A stretch of 64,000 bases of DNA from Melanocharis versteri (lineage: Eukaryota; Chordata; Aves; Passeriformes; Melanocharitidae). The stretch lies in contig VZTG01004272.1 in NCBI GenBank assembly GCA_013397845.1, positions 1 through 64,000 of the forward strand. The letters run 5' to 3'. Positions 50,136-62,977 of this stretch are shown here, piece after piece (position 1 is the stretch's first letter; the number at the start of each line of letters is the position of its first letter). Both the position numbers and the translations under genes were made by a program. The notes below the pieces were generated by a model, which saw only the letters and a program-made list of their open reading frames with translations, made no database searches and was not told where the DNA came from.

Positions 50136-50354
50136 ATGCTGAGAATATGAAGGTGTCTCTCTTGGTTGAAAGGAATTTCCAAGCAGATTCACTTAAGTTG
50201 TTTAAAGCTGTGTGTAGTTGTTGCATGTCCCTTTTTTTATACGTCCAAATACCATCCAAATAACTGATGATATATCAAGTTAAGGTGTTGTGCAAGTCTG
50301 GATGACAATGTGCAAAAGCCTTTATTCACACCCCATTTCTGCATATTGAATGCT

Positions 50355-50377
50355 ACATACATATATATATATATATA
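50355..50377. repeat. (AT)n microsatellite
   Basis: A short run of alternating A and T (about eight clean units at 50361-50376), preceded by ACATAC. Confidence 0.9.
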
Positions 50378-51533
50378 GACATAGATTAGGAAAGAATCTT
50401 TTGTGCCCCATGTCATACTTTTCTAACTCTTTATTTACTTTGAAATGCCTCTAAGCAAGCGTATTGGAATGCCTGCCTAAATTGCTGATGTGATTACAGT
50501 AATGCTAAATCCAAACCAGTTCACAATTAAAAATTGTAATTATTTTCCTACTAATTTTAACAAGTCTTCTAGTTTTACTGGTGTTTGGGGAAAAAAGCCC
50601 CAGAACTCTATTAAATTCCAAAGCAGCAAAACCCCCCACAACATACCAGAGCCTGTTGGTAGAGGCCCAAAACACTTGTGTGTGTCATTTGCCCTTTTTT
50701 TATTTACTTAAGGGAAAGATGAGATTAATGTAGCTCCAAAATGGATTTCTACCAGTGTGCAGCAGTATGACACATCTCTCTGCATTAACATGAGAAAGCC
50801 CCCAAATATTCCTGTGCTTTTAACAGCATCAATCCTGCAATGTGCCTGTTAAGGCTGCATGTTCTCTTATGCCTCATTTGCAGGAGCTGGTGCAAGTGCC
50901 CAGGCTCTGAAGTCTGACTTGATGCCCAGTGCCAAATTGAGGTGCTTGGGGAAGAAAAATCCGGAGCCTATGGTTCTGATGGTAGGTGCATGGAAATAGG
51001 AATCCAGCTGTGATGTGTGAGCTTCCCCAGGTGCCAGAAATGGATGCCAGAATGTTCTCAGTGGCGCAGGCTTCTCTTGGCTCCTGCTTCTTCTCCTGCT
51101 GTGCCAATGCATTTAGCTCATGCCAGTGTTGGCAACTCCCAAGAAGAAGCAAGGGACTTTTGTGGACCTCCTATGAATTTTCTCATAGTAAAAATCTCCA
51201 AATGTGAAAAGAAACAGAGGGATGTTTTTCTGAGGAACCTCTGAATAAATAACGGAGGGCTGGCACGTAGAGTTATACATTTGCCATCTGCGTGGTAGCA
51301 CAGCCCCAAGCAAATTGTAGCTCATGGTCATTCTGGGGAGTAAATGTGGATTTGCTGCAATGGGCAGGTATTGCATTGGTCCAGCACTGAGCAGAAGTGT
51401 GGGAAATGATGAGCCACATACTGGAGAGGTTTTGATGCAAGTTTCTCATGTCAGGAGAAGAAGCCTAATGAAAGCAATGAATTCTTTAAAACAAAATTAA
51501 TGGGCTACCATAATAAAGTCTTTAAATTCTTCA
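50378..51533. other. No gene seen
   Basis: Overlapping short frames on both strands around 50870-51370 have no recognised domain. No repeat was seen. Confidence 0.45.
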
Positions 51534-51538
51534 TTGGT

Positions 51539-51951
51539 TGTCCTAGTTTTGGCCTGGACAGGATTAAATTTTGCAGGGGCTGGGAAGGGCATGGCTGGGA
51601 CCCAGAAGTTATTCTATACCACCTGATGTCATTGCTGGGTGTGGGGGAAAGGGACTCTCTTCTGAGGAGAAGGGGCTCTCATTGAGATAAAACGGGGAGG
51701 AGCCATCTGGTATTGTTTGTTGTCATGGGCATTTTTGCATAAGAATCACTTTCTCTTTTGTACACTTTCATTATTAATATTGTTCCCACTGTTCATTTTC
51801 TTATCTCATTGCTGTTTCCAGTAAATTGTTCTTATCTCAATCCGTGGTCTTTACCTTTTTTGCCTCCCATTGAAGGGAGCAGGGCAGGAGCGGTGTAGGT
51901 TTTTTTTAGTGAGAGTATTAAATCGAGGAATACTATTCCTAAACCATGACA
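51539..51951 (+). mobile_element. Solo LTR, 413 bp, ERVL-like, with target duplication
   Basis: The element begins TGTCCTAGTTTTGGCC and ends TAAACCATGACA (the last base of this string is 51951; the preceding bases read CCTAAACC). Between them come the marker CCACCTGATGTCATTG, the stretch ATTATTAATATTGTTCCCAC, a degenerate polyadenylation signal CAGTAAATTG, and TTATCTCAATCCGTGGTCTT, all in the order of a widespread bird LTR. Flanks are TTGGT (51534-51538) and TTGGC (51952-51956), a 5-bp target duplication with one mismatch, as expected for ERVL. No internal viral sequence is present, so the provirus recombined down to one LTR. Confidence 0.88.
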
Positions 51952-52784
51952 TTGGCTTATCTTACCTCATTCTTTTCTATTGAGGTTGTGCATTCTTTTC
52001 TATCCAAGATGAGCATTTTTTATTCTGTAGGGGTCTATACAGACCATCTTATTGGAATGGCACAATGTACTGTTTGCAAGTTCTCTGAGGATGCTTGTTG
52101 GAGGTTTGTTTCTCCAGGAAACAAAATGAAGTCACCATAGCTAAAAGAATTGTATATGCTTTTTGTTTGATTGAGTTAAGAAGTGACTTTCCAGTCCTAA
52201 CTGACAGTTCCAGCTGAGAGCAGTTGGGAAGTTGATGTGGCTGTTGTCTGCACCATGACTGACAACAGGAGGGAAGAATTATGAATTGGAAGATGAGACA
52301 GTTAGACAGGTGTGAGTCCAGGTAAGAAAAGCCTGGGATGGGGGTGAAAGGAGTATGAGTAATGTGTATATCATTTGACTGGGAGAATAAGTTGTGTGAG
52401 AGGTTGAGGAAAAAAGAGCTTGATATTGTTTGGGGAGAGATTTGCTGCCTTGGGAGCAGCAAATTGTGTATGAGCTATATTGGTAACTCCATTTTCTCCA
52501 AACAAAACACTGGAAAATGTTTGTTCTCATTTAGTTGTTTGACAGTACTGGCAAGACACAGCCTGCAGTGTGTTAAGTGCATAGATGTGTGTGGGGAGAT
52601 CAAGTCTGGAAAACTCCTAATGCAATTTTACAGGACAAGGAATTGAATACATTTTAAATGTGGTAGAAAACAACTGGTGGTGGTCCTAATAATAGGAAAG
52701 GAAACAGGCTAGGGAGGGAATTTTTTGGAAGCAAGATCTTTTTCCACAAAGCAACAATGACTGATTCATAAACCAGAGTTTTTG

Positions 52785-52893
52785 TTTTAGTTTGTGGGAC
52801 TTTTTTTGGTTTTGTGTGTTTGGGTGGTTTTGTTTGTTTGTTTGGGTTTTTTTGGTGTGTTTTGTTTTTGGTTTTTTGTTTTTTTTTTTTTTA
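52785..52893. repeat. T/G-only low-complexity run
   Basis: About 100 bases are almost entirely T and G on this strand, with GTTTGTTTGTTTGGG and long T-runs. The 86-codon minus-strand frame across it (rich in Lys, Asn, Gln, Thr) is a by-product. Confidence 0.88.
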
Positions 52894-53674
52894 CCTTCAT
52901 GAAAAAAGACAAAGCAAAGACACTCTAATGAGCTCTCCAGTGACATTATTAACCTGGTTGGGTTTGGGTTTGTTTTTTCTCCCTTGACTGCTCATGAAAG
53001 GTGCTGAGTTGCTGGCAGCCAGTTTACTGAACTGGAGGCAACTTTGCCATTAGTACACCCTCAGGTCATTTCCAGAATATTCCTAACTGGCCAGCTGCTG
53101 CCTTGGACTATTAAAACCTGATACTTTTTTGGCATTAACTTCTCTAAGAAGTCTTTTAACAAGCATATCTGTTAGTGAGAATTGTCCGAGCTCCTGGCTC
53201 ATTGCCTGCTGATAATTTGCCTTGTTTGGGATCTCTCACCACTGCCAGTACGAGTTATTGATTGATTTTCAGCTTAAGTGGGATGTTGACTGAAACTTTT
53301 GATTGGTGTTTTTGTTTGGCTATCAAATATGGTATTTACAGGAAGAAGTGTAATAACAAATGATGGGTTAGCTTTTAATGTAGATAACTCCTGATAAGAC
53401 TACTTGTAACTTTCTGATGAGCTCTACTGTCTATTTGTGACGCGTTTTGCTGCTAATACAAAAAATGCTTCCAGCTCTAAAGAGTTCAAAATCTCCTTTC
53501 TCATTAATAGAGGTCTTCCCTTTCAAAAATGCAGCTGCTATACTGAGGACAGAATGTTCTGTGCTTGTTAAAATGAGACTTTCCTTTCAGAAGAGACTTT
53601 ATCCTTTCATCTACCAGTTTACTGTCTCTAAAAATGAGTATGTCCTGTTGTGTGAAGGAGAGCAGCAGCACAGA

Positions 53675-53760
53675 AGTGGAAATGGCTTGTTCAGTGTCCA
53701 GCAAGATGTCTTGGGCAGCAGCAGTAGGAACTAAACTCTGTATTTCTAGAGCCCAAGTTT
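53675..53760 (-). repeat. Possible MIR/CORE-like ancient SINE remnant
   Basis: GGCTTGTTCAGTGTCCAGCA, then CTTGGGCAGCAGCAGTAGGA and AGAGCCCAAG loosely follow the antisense order of MIR-type elements (remembered as 'gacttgcccaaggtcac ... cagagc ... aacccag'). It is very diverged and could be coincidence. Confidence 0.2.
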
Positions 53761-56399
53761 CTCTAAGTTTTTCCCTTTTTTGTTGTAGCTGACCTTTCAG
53801 ATATAGCTTTCCTGTGACTGTCAGTGAGAGTTTAGGTGGCTTCTTTGCTCTGGTTAAACTGAAAGTGATGCTGAGTGTCAGATGCTGTTTATCCCAAAAG
53901 GGAAAATAGAGAGTCTTTCTAGCAAATCCAATTTTTCTTGAATGTATCATTTCAGAGAATCTCTGCAGTGAGCCAGTGTTTCATAACACACTATTGATTG
54001 ATTGTTCAAATGCCACAATCTTCCACAAGGAAGTCAAATGATAAAATTTATGGAGAATTTATGGTTTAGGATGAAGGAGAACATAGATCTCTAAAATGAC
54101 TGACAGCTAAGTTATAGGATTTTTTTTTTGAATTGCAAAAAGTGGTATTTCATCAGGTACACTCGGGCTGATGTCTTGCACACTCTAGCTGTTGTTTTCT
54201 AAACTAAAACTCTGAAAATGTACTGAAAGCTGACACCTAACATACTTGCTGTAATGTATGCAGAGATGCTTCTGAACAAAACAGTGATTAGTTTGGGCTG
54301 AAAAATTATTTCTTTAGTAAGAATGACATTAAATTGTTCATTGCTCACACTTAGTGTTTTGAACTCTGTCATCACCAATTAATCTCTTAAACTTGGGCAC
54401 TGTAAATATGCAAAGACAGATATGTTTTTGGCAGTCATTCTTGTGGAGGTGTATTCAGGGGCTGATGTAAAAGGACTAGGTCATTAGATGGTTATTTTCA
54501 CAGCAAGATGCTCAGATGAGAATACCTGCCAGCTTCATTTTCTGCGGGCTTATACAAGACACAATTTAAAAATAAAAAAATTGTCCTGCCCGGTAATTAA
54601 GACACAGATTATAAAATACAGGTTAGTCAAAGCCCTGCAAAAAGCTAAGATTGAACTGGCTTGGGCTCAGTGGTATCACAGGTACCTCTGAGGTGTCTGC
54701 AGGCTGGGTATCTTCACAAACTGCCCTGGGTGGCTTTCTTGGTTATCCTTGGGTACTGAAAGCCAAGATGATCTGCTGTTACCTCCAGGGATATCTGCTC
54801 TCAAGCCACTGTCTGTGGGGACACAGCCCTCTGTCTCTTGAAGTGATATGGTGGGGAACTGGGGGATTGCTGGTGTGCCTTGGGAGCACGGGTGTAAAGG
54901 CTGCTTCCCTGGATTGATCAGCAGTGCATTGCGTCTATTCAGAGTTGGATTTAGTGCTGAGAAAGACTTAAGGATAAGGTTGGTTTTGCTTAAGGTGTAG
55001 GCAGCAGCACAGGAGGAAAAGCCAACCGTTGAGATGATCTTAGGGTCTTTCAGCTAGCTTTTACCTCTCCTTCACCCCAGTTTAACTGGAATGTCTCTCC
55101 TTTAACTTGAAATGACTCTCTTGCCTTGATTATGGAAGTCTGTGGCTTCTAGCCTTACATTGTCCCTTCCGCCTCCTCCAGAGAAAGGGAGGGTACAAAA
55201 TGAGGTATGTCCCTTTTCCTCAGAGGTGGTGAACAAGAGTGTCAAAGCCAAATGCCCTTCCCAACAAGGCCTTGCAAGACCTCACCTCCAACTTTCTTGA
55301 TGTTGAGATGTGTTGGATGTGTTGGTATATGACCTCTTTTCTTGCACCCCTTCCTCTCTTGTCTTGTGTTTGCTATCTTGATACATTCCCACCTCAGCGT
55401 GTCTGAAGACCTACTTTGAAATCAGGATACAACCTACTACGAGGAATATAAAACATGGGTCTTGTATTAAATTTGTGACCTTTCCTGTGAGCATCATGGA
55501 ATAGTTTAACATGACCCTCTAGCTCAGGGAACTTGAAGACAGGCTTGGATGGTTTCCTACCCATCACACAAATGCTTTTGCAGTCTCTTTTTGCAGCCAC
55601 ATCACAAACAGATGCCTTTACATATATAAGTCTATGGGGATTAGCATTGTCTCATTCATCAGACCTTCAGAGGAATAGCTGGATATTCATGGTGTCTTAA
55701 AGGACAAGACAGAGCCATGAGCATTGCTGACAGGACAACAGCAATTTCAGGCTGTCAGTTAAGGTGGATTTCTTGATGCTGAGTAATGAGCGCGTAATTA
55801 ATTTTTTTGAGCTACTTTTTTTGGGCACTGGTTGTTGGTTACTTAAGGGTTTGACACCTGAGCATAATTCACTCTTAGGGAATAACTGATTAAACAGCAA
55901 GCATAATGCAAATGACAGTGTGATGTTTCTCTTAATGGAAAAAGTAAAGTGTAGGTTTAGTTTCTGGCCAGATTTCTTGCCTTACTTTCTGGCATTGACT
56001 GCCTTGTACACAAGTTCTTATGTATCCATCACCTGAATTTTAATAAAACAGAACCAAAAGCTTTTGTGGCAGAATTGTGTATCCAATATCTTAATGATCC
56101 AGTTATTAAAATATCAGAAATGCCTTGCTTTAAAACCGGAACATAAAGCTGTATCTCTGACTGACCAAAGAGACTCAGCTGTGATAGGACTAAACCAATA
56201 TTTCCTAGTGTGCCTTTAGTGAAGGGTATTTTCTTCTGGCAGAGATGGAAGATACACAATTCAAGTAATACTTGGTAAGTGATCCCTGTTCCAATCCTCT
56301 TAAGGGGAGGAGAGGCAAGTTTTGCTTCAATCCACAACTGTGGGAAAGGAACTGGGTTCTAAACATACCTAAAAGCAAGATTTAAACACAAACGAGGTT

Positions 56400-56637
56400 A
56401 TATGTTGGGATCCAAAGCAATAATACAACTTTATTATTTATAAAAGAGGAAGGAAAGAAAGAAAATAGAAAAGTAGGAGAATACCCAGGATAATTAGGAG
56501 ATGCACAGGAGAGGGGTTACCACTGGTGTGAGTCCAGCCCTGCATCATGAGTGCAGTGGGGGAGGTCTGTGTTGAGTGTGATGGGTCTTTCCTGGGGAAG
56601 TTTCTCAGAGAGCTGCCCAGCGAAGAAAGCAGAAGAA
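56400..56637 (-). mobile_element. Possible ERV fragment next to an LTR copy
   Basis: A minus-strand AATAAA (complement in ACAACTTTATTATTTATA near 56425-56443), an A/G-rich stretch (56445-56490) and GGGGTTACCACTGGTGTG (about 56512) recall songbird ERV sequence. It ends where the ERVL-like LTR begins at 56638, so one may have inserted next to or into the other. Boundaries and family are uncertain. Confidence 0.28.
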
Positions 56638-56964
56638 AACCTCGAGTGATGAACTGACCCAAACCCCCCACACCCTGTCTCCCTGCACTCTTGGTGGGAA
56701 GGAGGGAGGGGCTGGGGGGAAAAAGGTGTTTTAAGTGCTTATTTTACTTCTCATTATCCTCCTCTGATTCTGTTAGCAATAAATTCACTTTGCAACTTTA
56801 GGTTGAACCTGTTTTGTCCTTGCAGTGTTTTGTCCTGGTCCTTACCTCAACTCATGAAACCTTTGTTAATTTTTTTTCTCTCCTCTGCTCAGCTGTGGCA
56901 GGGGAGGGTGAGCGAGTGACTTTTGTGGGTGCCTGCTGTTTGGCCAGAATTAAACCACGACCCT
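56638..56964 (+). mobile_element. ERVL-like LTR, 3' part, plus strand
   Basis: Starting near TCGAGTGATGAACTGACCC it follows the LTR at 23.24-23.99 kb block by block: the CACACCCTGTCTCCCTGC stretch, the G-rich patch, AAAGGTGTTTTAAG, TTATTTTACTTCTCATTATC, AATAAA at 56778-56783, and the tail TTGTGGGTGCCTG and ending TTAAACCACGAC. The 5' part of the LTR is missing. No coding frame of a virus is present. Confidence 0.8.
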
Positions 56965-59900
56965 CAGTGTATCAAAAGCCTGCTGCTTGCTTACCTGGTG
57001 TAACAACTACAAGCAGTATTAAATATGTGCGTCATTTTCTAGAATAAAGCAGCTTCTAAAGTTTTTGTTAGAGACAATTTAAAACTTTAATTTTGAAACC
57101 TTAATCTTTGAAGAGGCAGTGGAGAATCATTGCTTACTTTCTACTTGTTCACTACTGTCCCTTAAGATGAGGCAAGACAGCCCTGGAAAATAAATTCTCT
57201 AAATGATGCAGGGAAATGCTGGTCATCTTGACTGTTATAATGCATCTGTCAGTTCTGCTTTGTGTTTCTTGTGTCCATGAAGTGGGGTTGATTAATACGG
57301 TCTGCTCATGGGCTTGATTGTCTTACCTCAAATTTGCCATCACAGGTCATTTAATACATCTTTGCAGGATTACTTTAGATTTTTTTTTTAATCTTTGGCA
57401 GCTGGGTTGGGTGCTGCCTGCCTGTCAGCTCTTAGAGTTTCAGAAGCAGGAGAGAAAGACTGCCTCATGTCCTTGAGCTCACTGCAGGCTTTGCTCCTTA
57501 TGCTTCTATTCACACACGGTCAATTTGGAAATAAAAATCATTAGGAAAACCTCTCCATGGTTTTCAGAGCACAGACAAGTTTGTTTTGAACGTTTCAATC
57601 CACCTGTTGGGCCCTGCCTGGATTCTGCAGCAGGTGGATGCACAAGATCTCACATGTGAACTTGTGACACAGCTGTGCAGTCAGCTGTGCTAAGTAGGTA
57701 GAGAAAGATGAGAAAATCTGGTGTTATGGCCTCCAGATTTGTTGTTTGGAACTCTAAAATGTATTTGTTTGATGTAGAGGAGAGCGGAGACTGGTCTGAC
57801 TGGACTGACTTTAGGTTAGTTCTTGCAAACACTTCTTTTAAATCCCTTTTTTAGCCTTTGTGTGAATTGGCTTTGGCTTGTTGCTGTCTTGTTGCAGCAG
57901 CAGCTGTGATGGCAGTTTCCAAGGACTGAAGGGGACCTTTACAGCAGCATCTTGGCAATAGCACAAATAAGTCATGAAGGGAAATGTTGACATGTTGCTG
58001 GATGTCTCTGTGCCCGTTGTTACCATTAGGACAGGGAAGTGATGGTGAGGAGGAGGAGAAAGAGGAGGTCTAAGGCTATACAGGTTGTTGCCACTGTACT
58101 AAAGGCGACTTGTGCTGAAAGGCAGCAAGAACAGACTGGGAGAGGAGCTGGTACTCAAGGTTTTGGTGGAGGTTACAGGCCTATTTGCACCCTTAAAGTC
58201 TGAATGTCCTCAAAGCCTAGTCTACAAGCATGCTGGCAGAAAGCTAGAACATTCAGTGCATACTGTGTGGGTTGTTTTGGTTCTTTTTTTCCTCTACTGT
58301 TACTAGGGATCTTACTTTTTTTATCCCTTCTAATGTTAAATGTTATGGTATGAGAGATTCTGCTTTTAGTTTTGCTGATGGATTTGAAGGACCCAAAGCA
58401 GCCCCTGAAGACTTCCCTAGCAGTCTGCTACTATTGTCAGAAATAGCAGAACCCCTGTCCTGGTGTCTCTGTGGATAACGTGTAAGAGAGCATTCCTCAG
58501 TGTTCAAACTCAGTGGTCTGTGAGAACTTGAAAATGGCTCTGGCTTTTTGTCCCTGAGGAGCAGTGTGTCACTCAACCTTGATCTGAGCTCTTCGGTGTT
58601 AAGGTTTCATATCATAAAAAATTACAGAAAATTTTCTGGGAATAACAAGTTATTTTTGAGGGAGGAAAAGCCAGCCTAGCAGATGACTGAATCAAGCTGC
58701 TCTTTGTAATGAGTCCCACAGGAAAATGCTCAGACTCTGCTGGGAGGGTTTTTTTCTGAGCTTGTGAACCACTAGTCAGTAGGAGTCAAAATTTGGATAC
58801 TGATGTGCTGATGAGCCTTTCCTTTCATCTAAATAACCTTATCATTTTGGGGATAAGGGAATACAGAATAAATAGCCATAGACAGGTGCTGCCCACCCAT
58901 CTTTGGAGAAAAATTTGCTAATCATATTCCAGTTGGTGAAAGTATAACAAAGGCATATAAATGTTTAGATCTGATACCAAAATAGTTTAGAAATTTTAAA
59001 TGAAACACATTTAGCAAATTTTACAGAACATTTTATGATGCAGAGATCAAAAATGAAATGAAAAGGAAGGGAATTAGTGCTGCACTATATTGCTTTCTTC
59101 CCCCCAGTGACAGTAAGGGGAAGTTCAGATTTAACATAACTGATGAGTGAAGAGCAGAGCAAGTTGAAATGTGATTAGTGGAGTGTCAGATGAAAAAAAT
59201 AAGCCAGCAGAAACTCACTGCTTCTGACAGGCTGCAAATGTTCTGCTCTGGAAACAGAACAACTTGATTCCCTGTAACTCAGTCCAGGTCAGCTGAAATG
59301 GTGCTCTCCTTTGGGAAAATGCTGTGGATATATAAGGAAAAGCATATAAGCACCCCAACTTGTGGATGCCCATTCCAGGGGCCCTTGGAGCCTTCAGCTG
59401 AGCAAGTACAAGATCTATAAATAGGAAAAGTTGTCAGTTGTGTTCCTGCCATTGTGCCTGGAAAAGTTTTCAAGCTCGACACTGATGGAGCCTGAATGCT
59501 GAGTTAATTGGGAACTTGTCTCTCCTGTTCAAAGCAAGTGGAAAATTAATTTGTCTAACTTCATAATTAAGAGAAAAAAAAGCCAGTTAATGACCTGTTT
59601 CTGGCACTGGAGAGAGATGTGTAACTGACACTGAATATTCAGTATGTAAATCTACCTGATATAAAAGACCCAAACTTCCTCAAGGGGGAGAAAGGAACCT
59701 CTTTTGATTTTTATTTTTTTAAAAAAGGACTATCATAGATTTCTATGCCTTCTCATAGTCTAATAAGATTTTATTAAAAATACTCAGAATGAGAAAGCAC
59801 TTTTTAGCAATTTGACCACCTAGAAAGGGATATATGTCAGGGTATTTTGGTTAAAAATTTTCTGCCTTTATACCACTGACGACTTCAAAGTGTGTTTTAG

Positions 59901-61759
59901 AATAAGCTTACAAATATAAAATATGTTGAATATGCCCATGGCTGAGGATGGAGATGATTCAGGTATGTTACCAGACTGCAGCAAGTTTACTTTGTAAGAT
60001 ATATGGACAGCTATGCTTCACTAGCTGGAAGATGGGCAGCCAAGTAATTGTAAATTTAAAAATGCTGTGTGAAACTTCAATTAATCTCTGTAAGAAAAGC
60101 AAATCCAAATAAAGTCCTGTCACTGGGGTATATGGTGTAGCATAGCTTTAAAATAACATTTTCTATCTAAAACCATATAGCTAAAATATCGGCAGTTATG
60201 TTGTGATAAATGTGGAGTGTTTGGAAAAGGGGGTTATTCAAAAGCAAAGAAAGATGTAGTGCTGTAGCTAATAAAGTAAATAAATTGGAGGTAAATTAAG
60301 GGCTATCTTAGGTATATTTTCTAATAAGATGAACTTCTTAATTTCCCCGGAGAGCAGACACTGCAATGCAAAAAAATGAAGGAGACATGGAAAATACTGG
60401 CAGATGAACAAGCACATTTTTTCAGCTGTTGAATATTTGGGAACCCCAAAGGTCATTTTTAGCTCTCAGACTACAGAATGGGTTGAATTCTGGTATCCTT
60501 TGTGATGGGAATAGGACTGGCCTGGCCTGTACTCTAGGTGTCCTGTATTTAACAATACCAGCAAAGTTAGAAAGTGCATAAAAATCCCTGCAATTCAAAC
60601 CTCTGTTCATGGCACAAAAGGGCAAAGTGCACCAAAAAGAAATCGCTTGATTTGCCAAAGGAAAAAGTCTGTATCATAGGTGCTTATTTTAAGAGAGATC
60701 AGCTTAGTATTGTGCAACAAGTGTATCACAGGTTGTCAGTAAGATGGTGCAGACTTGCTTAGGATTGCAAAGAAAACAATATTTTCAGTAAGACAGTTAT
60801 CCAGCTGTAAGAAGGCAGTTTCATCCTGTGCTTTTGAGAAGCTGACAGTATCTTGCTTTTTCTATTTGTCTTACATTTGGACAGATCATAATATTTTTTT
60901 ATTAGAATTTGTGTGAGGAAAAAAGTGACGGTAGTGAAATCCCTTGTGAAATCGCTTGAAATTGCTTTTCACTTGCCTGAATAAATTTGAAACTGATTTT
61001 TGTCCTTTTATAAGAATGAAAGGTTAATGAAAACAGTCCCATTGCTTCCATCTCTAGGTAGTGATTATGTAATACATACAGGACTCAGTCTTTTGGTTCT
61101 TCTGCCTAACAAAAATGTTAGTGATTAAGTGTTAGCCTTATAAAAGAGTAGCTGTTGTGATGGGAGAAGAGTTACGGTAGAGTATCTTCAAGAGCTGTCA
61201 TGCAGTGTATGACAGATTAATAACTCCAGCCTTTTCATATTTTACTCACTGGCTATTTGAGATTGGTGCCATCAGGACTGGGATCTGTACTCCCTACACC
61301 TGCAGAGAATGTTTTGTTTCTTATGACATTCAATAGAATCTGGAAGGTACACTCCTGTATTTTTATGGGAGGGGAGGGCAGCAGGAGTGGTCACTGGTAG
61401 AGTCTCTGCAAGGACTTTCCTGGAGGGTGACAATGTCTGTAGAAGACCTTGAAGATGTGAGTTCAAAAGCAAAACTCTCTGCCCTGGCAGAGTCCTCCAA
61501 AACGTATGATGCCCAGCAGGGATGGTGAGGTCCCCTTGCCAGACAGAAGAGCAACAGTCATTGTGGGGCAGCCTTAAATGGTTTCGAACCTACTTCTATT
61601 TTTTGCTTTCCACAGTCCTTGAAAAAAGTTTCCCCTTTGTTATGAATGAGATGAGGGAGTTTAGACAGCCCCTGCCTTTGCTCATGTCTCTGGCAGTGGG
61701 CAGCAGCTTCATTGAAGTTGCCAGCACCCTGAAACCACTCTCGCTCACAAGTTCTTAAT
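56965..61759. other. No gene seen
   Basis: AT-rich, mostly short frames. A 77-78 codon pair near 58343-58576 and 60422-60658 (minus strand) shows no domain. No recognised repeat or RNA gene. Confidence 0.45.
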
Positions 61760-62345
61760 AATGACCAATCAGGTCTATTACAACATGAATTATTCACTGA
61801 ATATACACGAGGAAAAACAGGTGTAAGGCTTTAAGAGGCTTACTTACTACACAGAATAAATTTAAAAATACTAGTAGTAGACAAAAAAAAAAAGTGCACA
61901 ATAAAAGGTACCTATATTACAGCTAGAGAAGAAATAGTACAGATCAGGAGCCAGTGTCACTTACCAATGAATGACAGTGGTGCACAGGAGTCTCCTTCCT
62001 CTCAATCCCAAGGAAGTAACTCGAGAGAGACGCCTCCACTTTTGAGGAGAACTCTCCACATACTCAGAGGGTATGTAAGAGATTTCTGATTTTATGAAAA
62101 TTATAGTGGTCTGTTATAGCTTGTAAAAGTGCTGTCTGTCAGTCATGAATTTTTGCTTATCTTTTCCCATGCATTCAAGGCAGGGTGTTTATTGCTGGCT
62201 AAGGATGTTTTCAGCTGAGATAACTCACCACAAGGCAAGCTTATTCTGGCCTAGTTTAGCCTTCTGGGGTGAAGAGAGAAGTTCTGTGTCAGGGGGTGAA
62301 AGGTCCTGTCACACCCTTGACCTTGAAATCAGTCCCAGCTCTTAA
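61760..62345 (-). mobile_element. Probable ERV-derived segment, minus strand
   Basis: On the minus strand the order is: an AATAAACACCCTGCC polyadenylation-type block (complement near 62178-62195), then CTCTCTCGAGTTACTTCC (complement near 62015-62032) and GAGACTCCTGTGCACCACTG (complement near 61978-61995). These match my memory of the R-U5 end of a songbird ERV. A long A-run lies at 61884-61897. Terminal TG/CA ends were not found. A plus-strand LTR begins about 100 bases to the right. Confidence 0.42.
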
Positions 62346-62448
62346 CTTTACTGCAGAGTGGGCAGGTGGGAGTAGAGATGACTGAACTCTGAAGCCTGCC
62401 TTTCTCTCCTGGGCTGAGATGTGCTTACCCTGGTTTCTCCATGGGTTG

Positions 62449-62972
62449 TGTGAGAAGCGAGTTAATGGGAGTTGGCTTTCGCAGGGTGTTACATGGATTA
62501 ATTGATATTAAATATTATACTGTTGTTAATATTAAGATAACGATATGCGTTATAAAGTGGTTGATGTTGTTACAACGGCCTAGTGGCGAGGTTGGCTTTC
62601 ACGAGGATGGTTTTGTGTGTTGTAATGTGGGTTTGTGAGTTTACATTGGACAGACTGCTGCTAGCCAAACCTTTGAGACACCACCTTAAGAGGAGTAGAA
62701 CTTCACCCAATGATAACCCTGATGACCACAGAGACAAAACTACGTCAGTGCCGAAAAGAGTGACATGGTGTGAGACTATGTAAAATCAAAATCAGTGTGC
62801 CTCGAGCTGATGCAATACCAGAGGTGTAAAAGGCAGAGCCACCATCCTGTGCATGAGCCTCTGGCGTTTGGCCACGCTCACAGTGCTGTTCCTTTTGCTT
62901 TGCGAATTTTCTATTGTTCTCAAAAAAACCTTTATCGCTCATTCACACTCGGGGTCTGGGTCGTTTGTAACA
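62449..62972 (+). mobile_element. Probable solo LTR, plus strand, about 524 bp
   Basis: It begins TGTGAGAAGCGAG and ends TCGTTTGTAACA, with a weak TATA-like TGTAAAAGG at about 62825 and a late TTCTCAAAAAAACCTTTATC block in the place of the polyadenylation signal. Flanks are GGTTG (62444-62448) and GGCTG (62973-62977), a 5-of-5 length match with one mismatch. Together this suggests an old solo LTR. The plus-strand frames of 87-91 codons across its 3' part are side effects. The family was not identified. Confidence 0.5.
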
Positions 62973-62977
62973 GGCTG

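Larger units (their letters stand above)
51957..56399. other. No gene seen
   Basis: Includes the T/G-rich run and a possible ancient SINE, listed separately. Frames of 137 and 148 codons on the minus strand (52049-52462 and 53504-53950) have no recognised domain. Confidence 0.45.

Noticed and set aside
53504..53950. 148-codon minus-strand frame, among the longest in the window
   Set aside because: No domain recognised, no promoter or splice context, and length within chance expectation.
55394..55600. 68-codon minus-strand frame starting MAAKRD, rich in basic residues
   Set aside because: Looks protein-like in part but matches no family I know and has no supporting exon signals.
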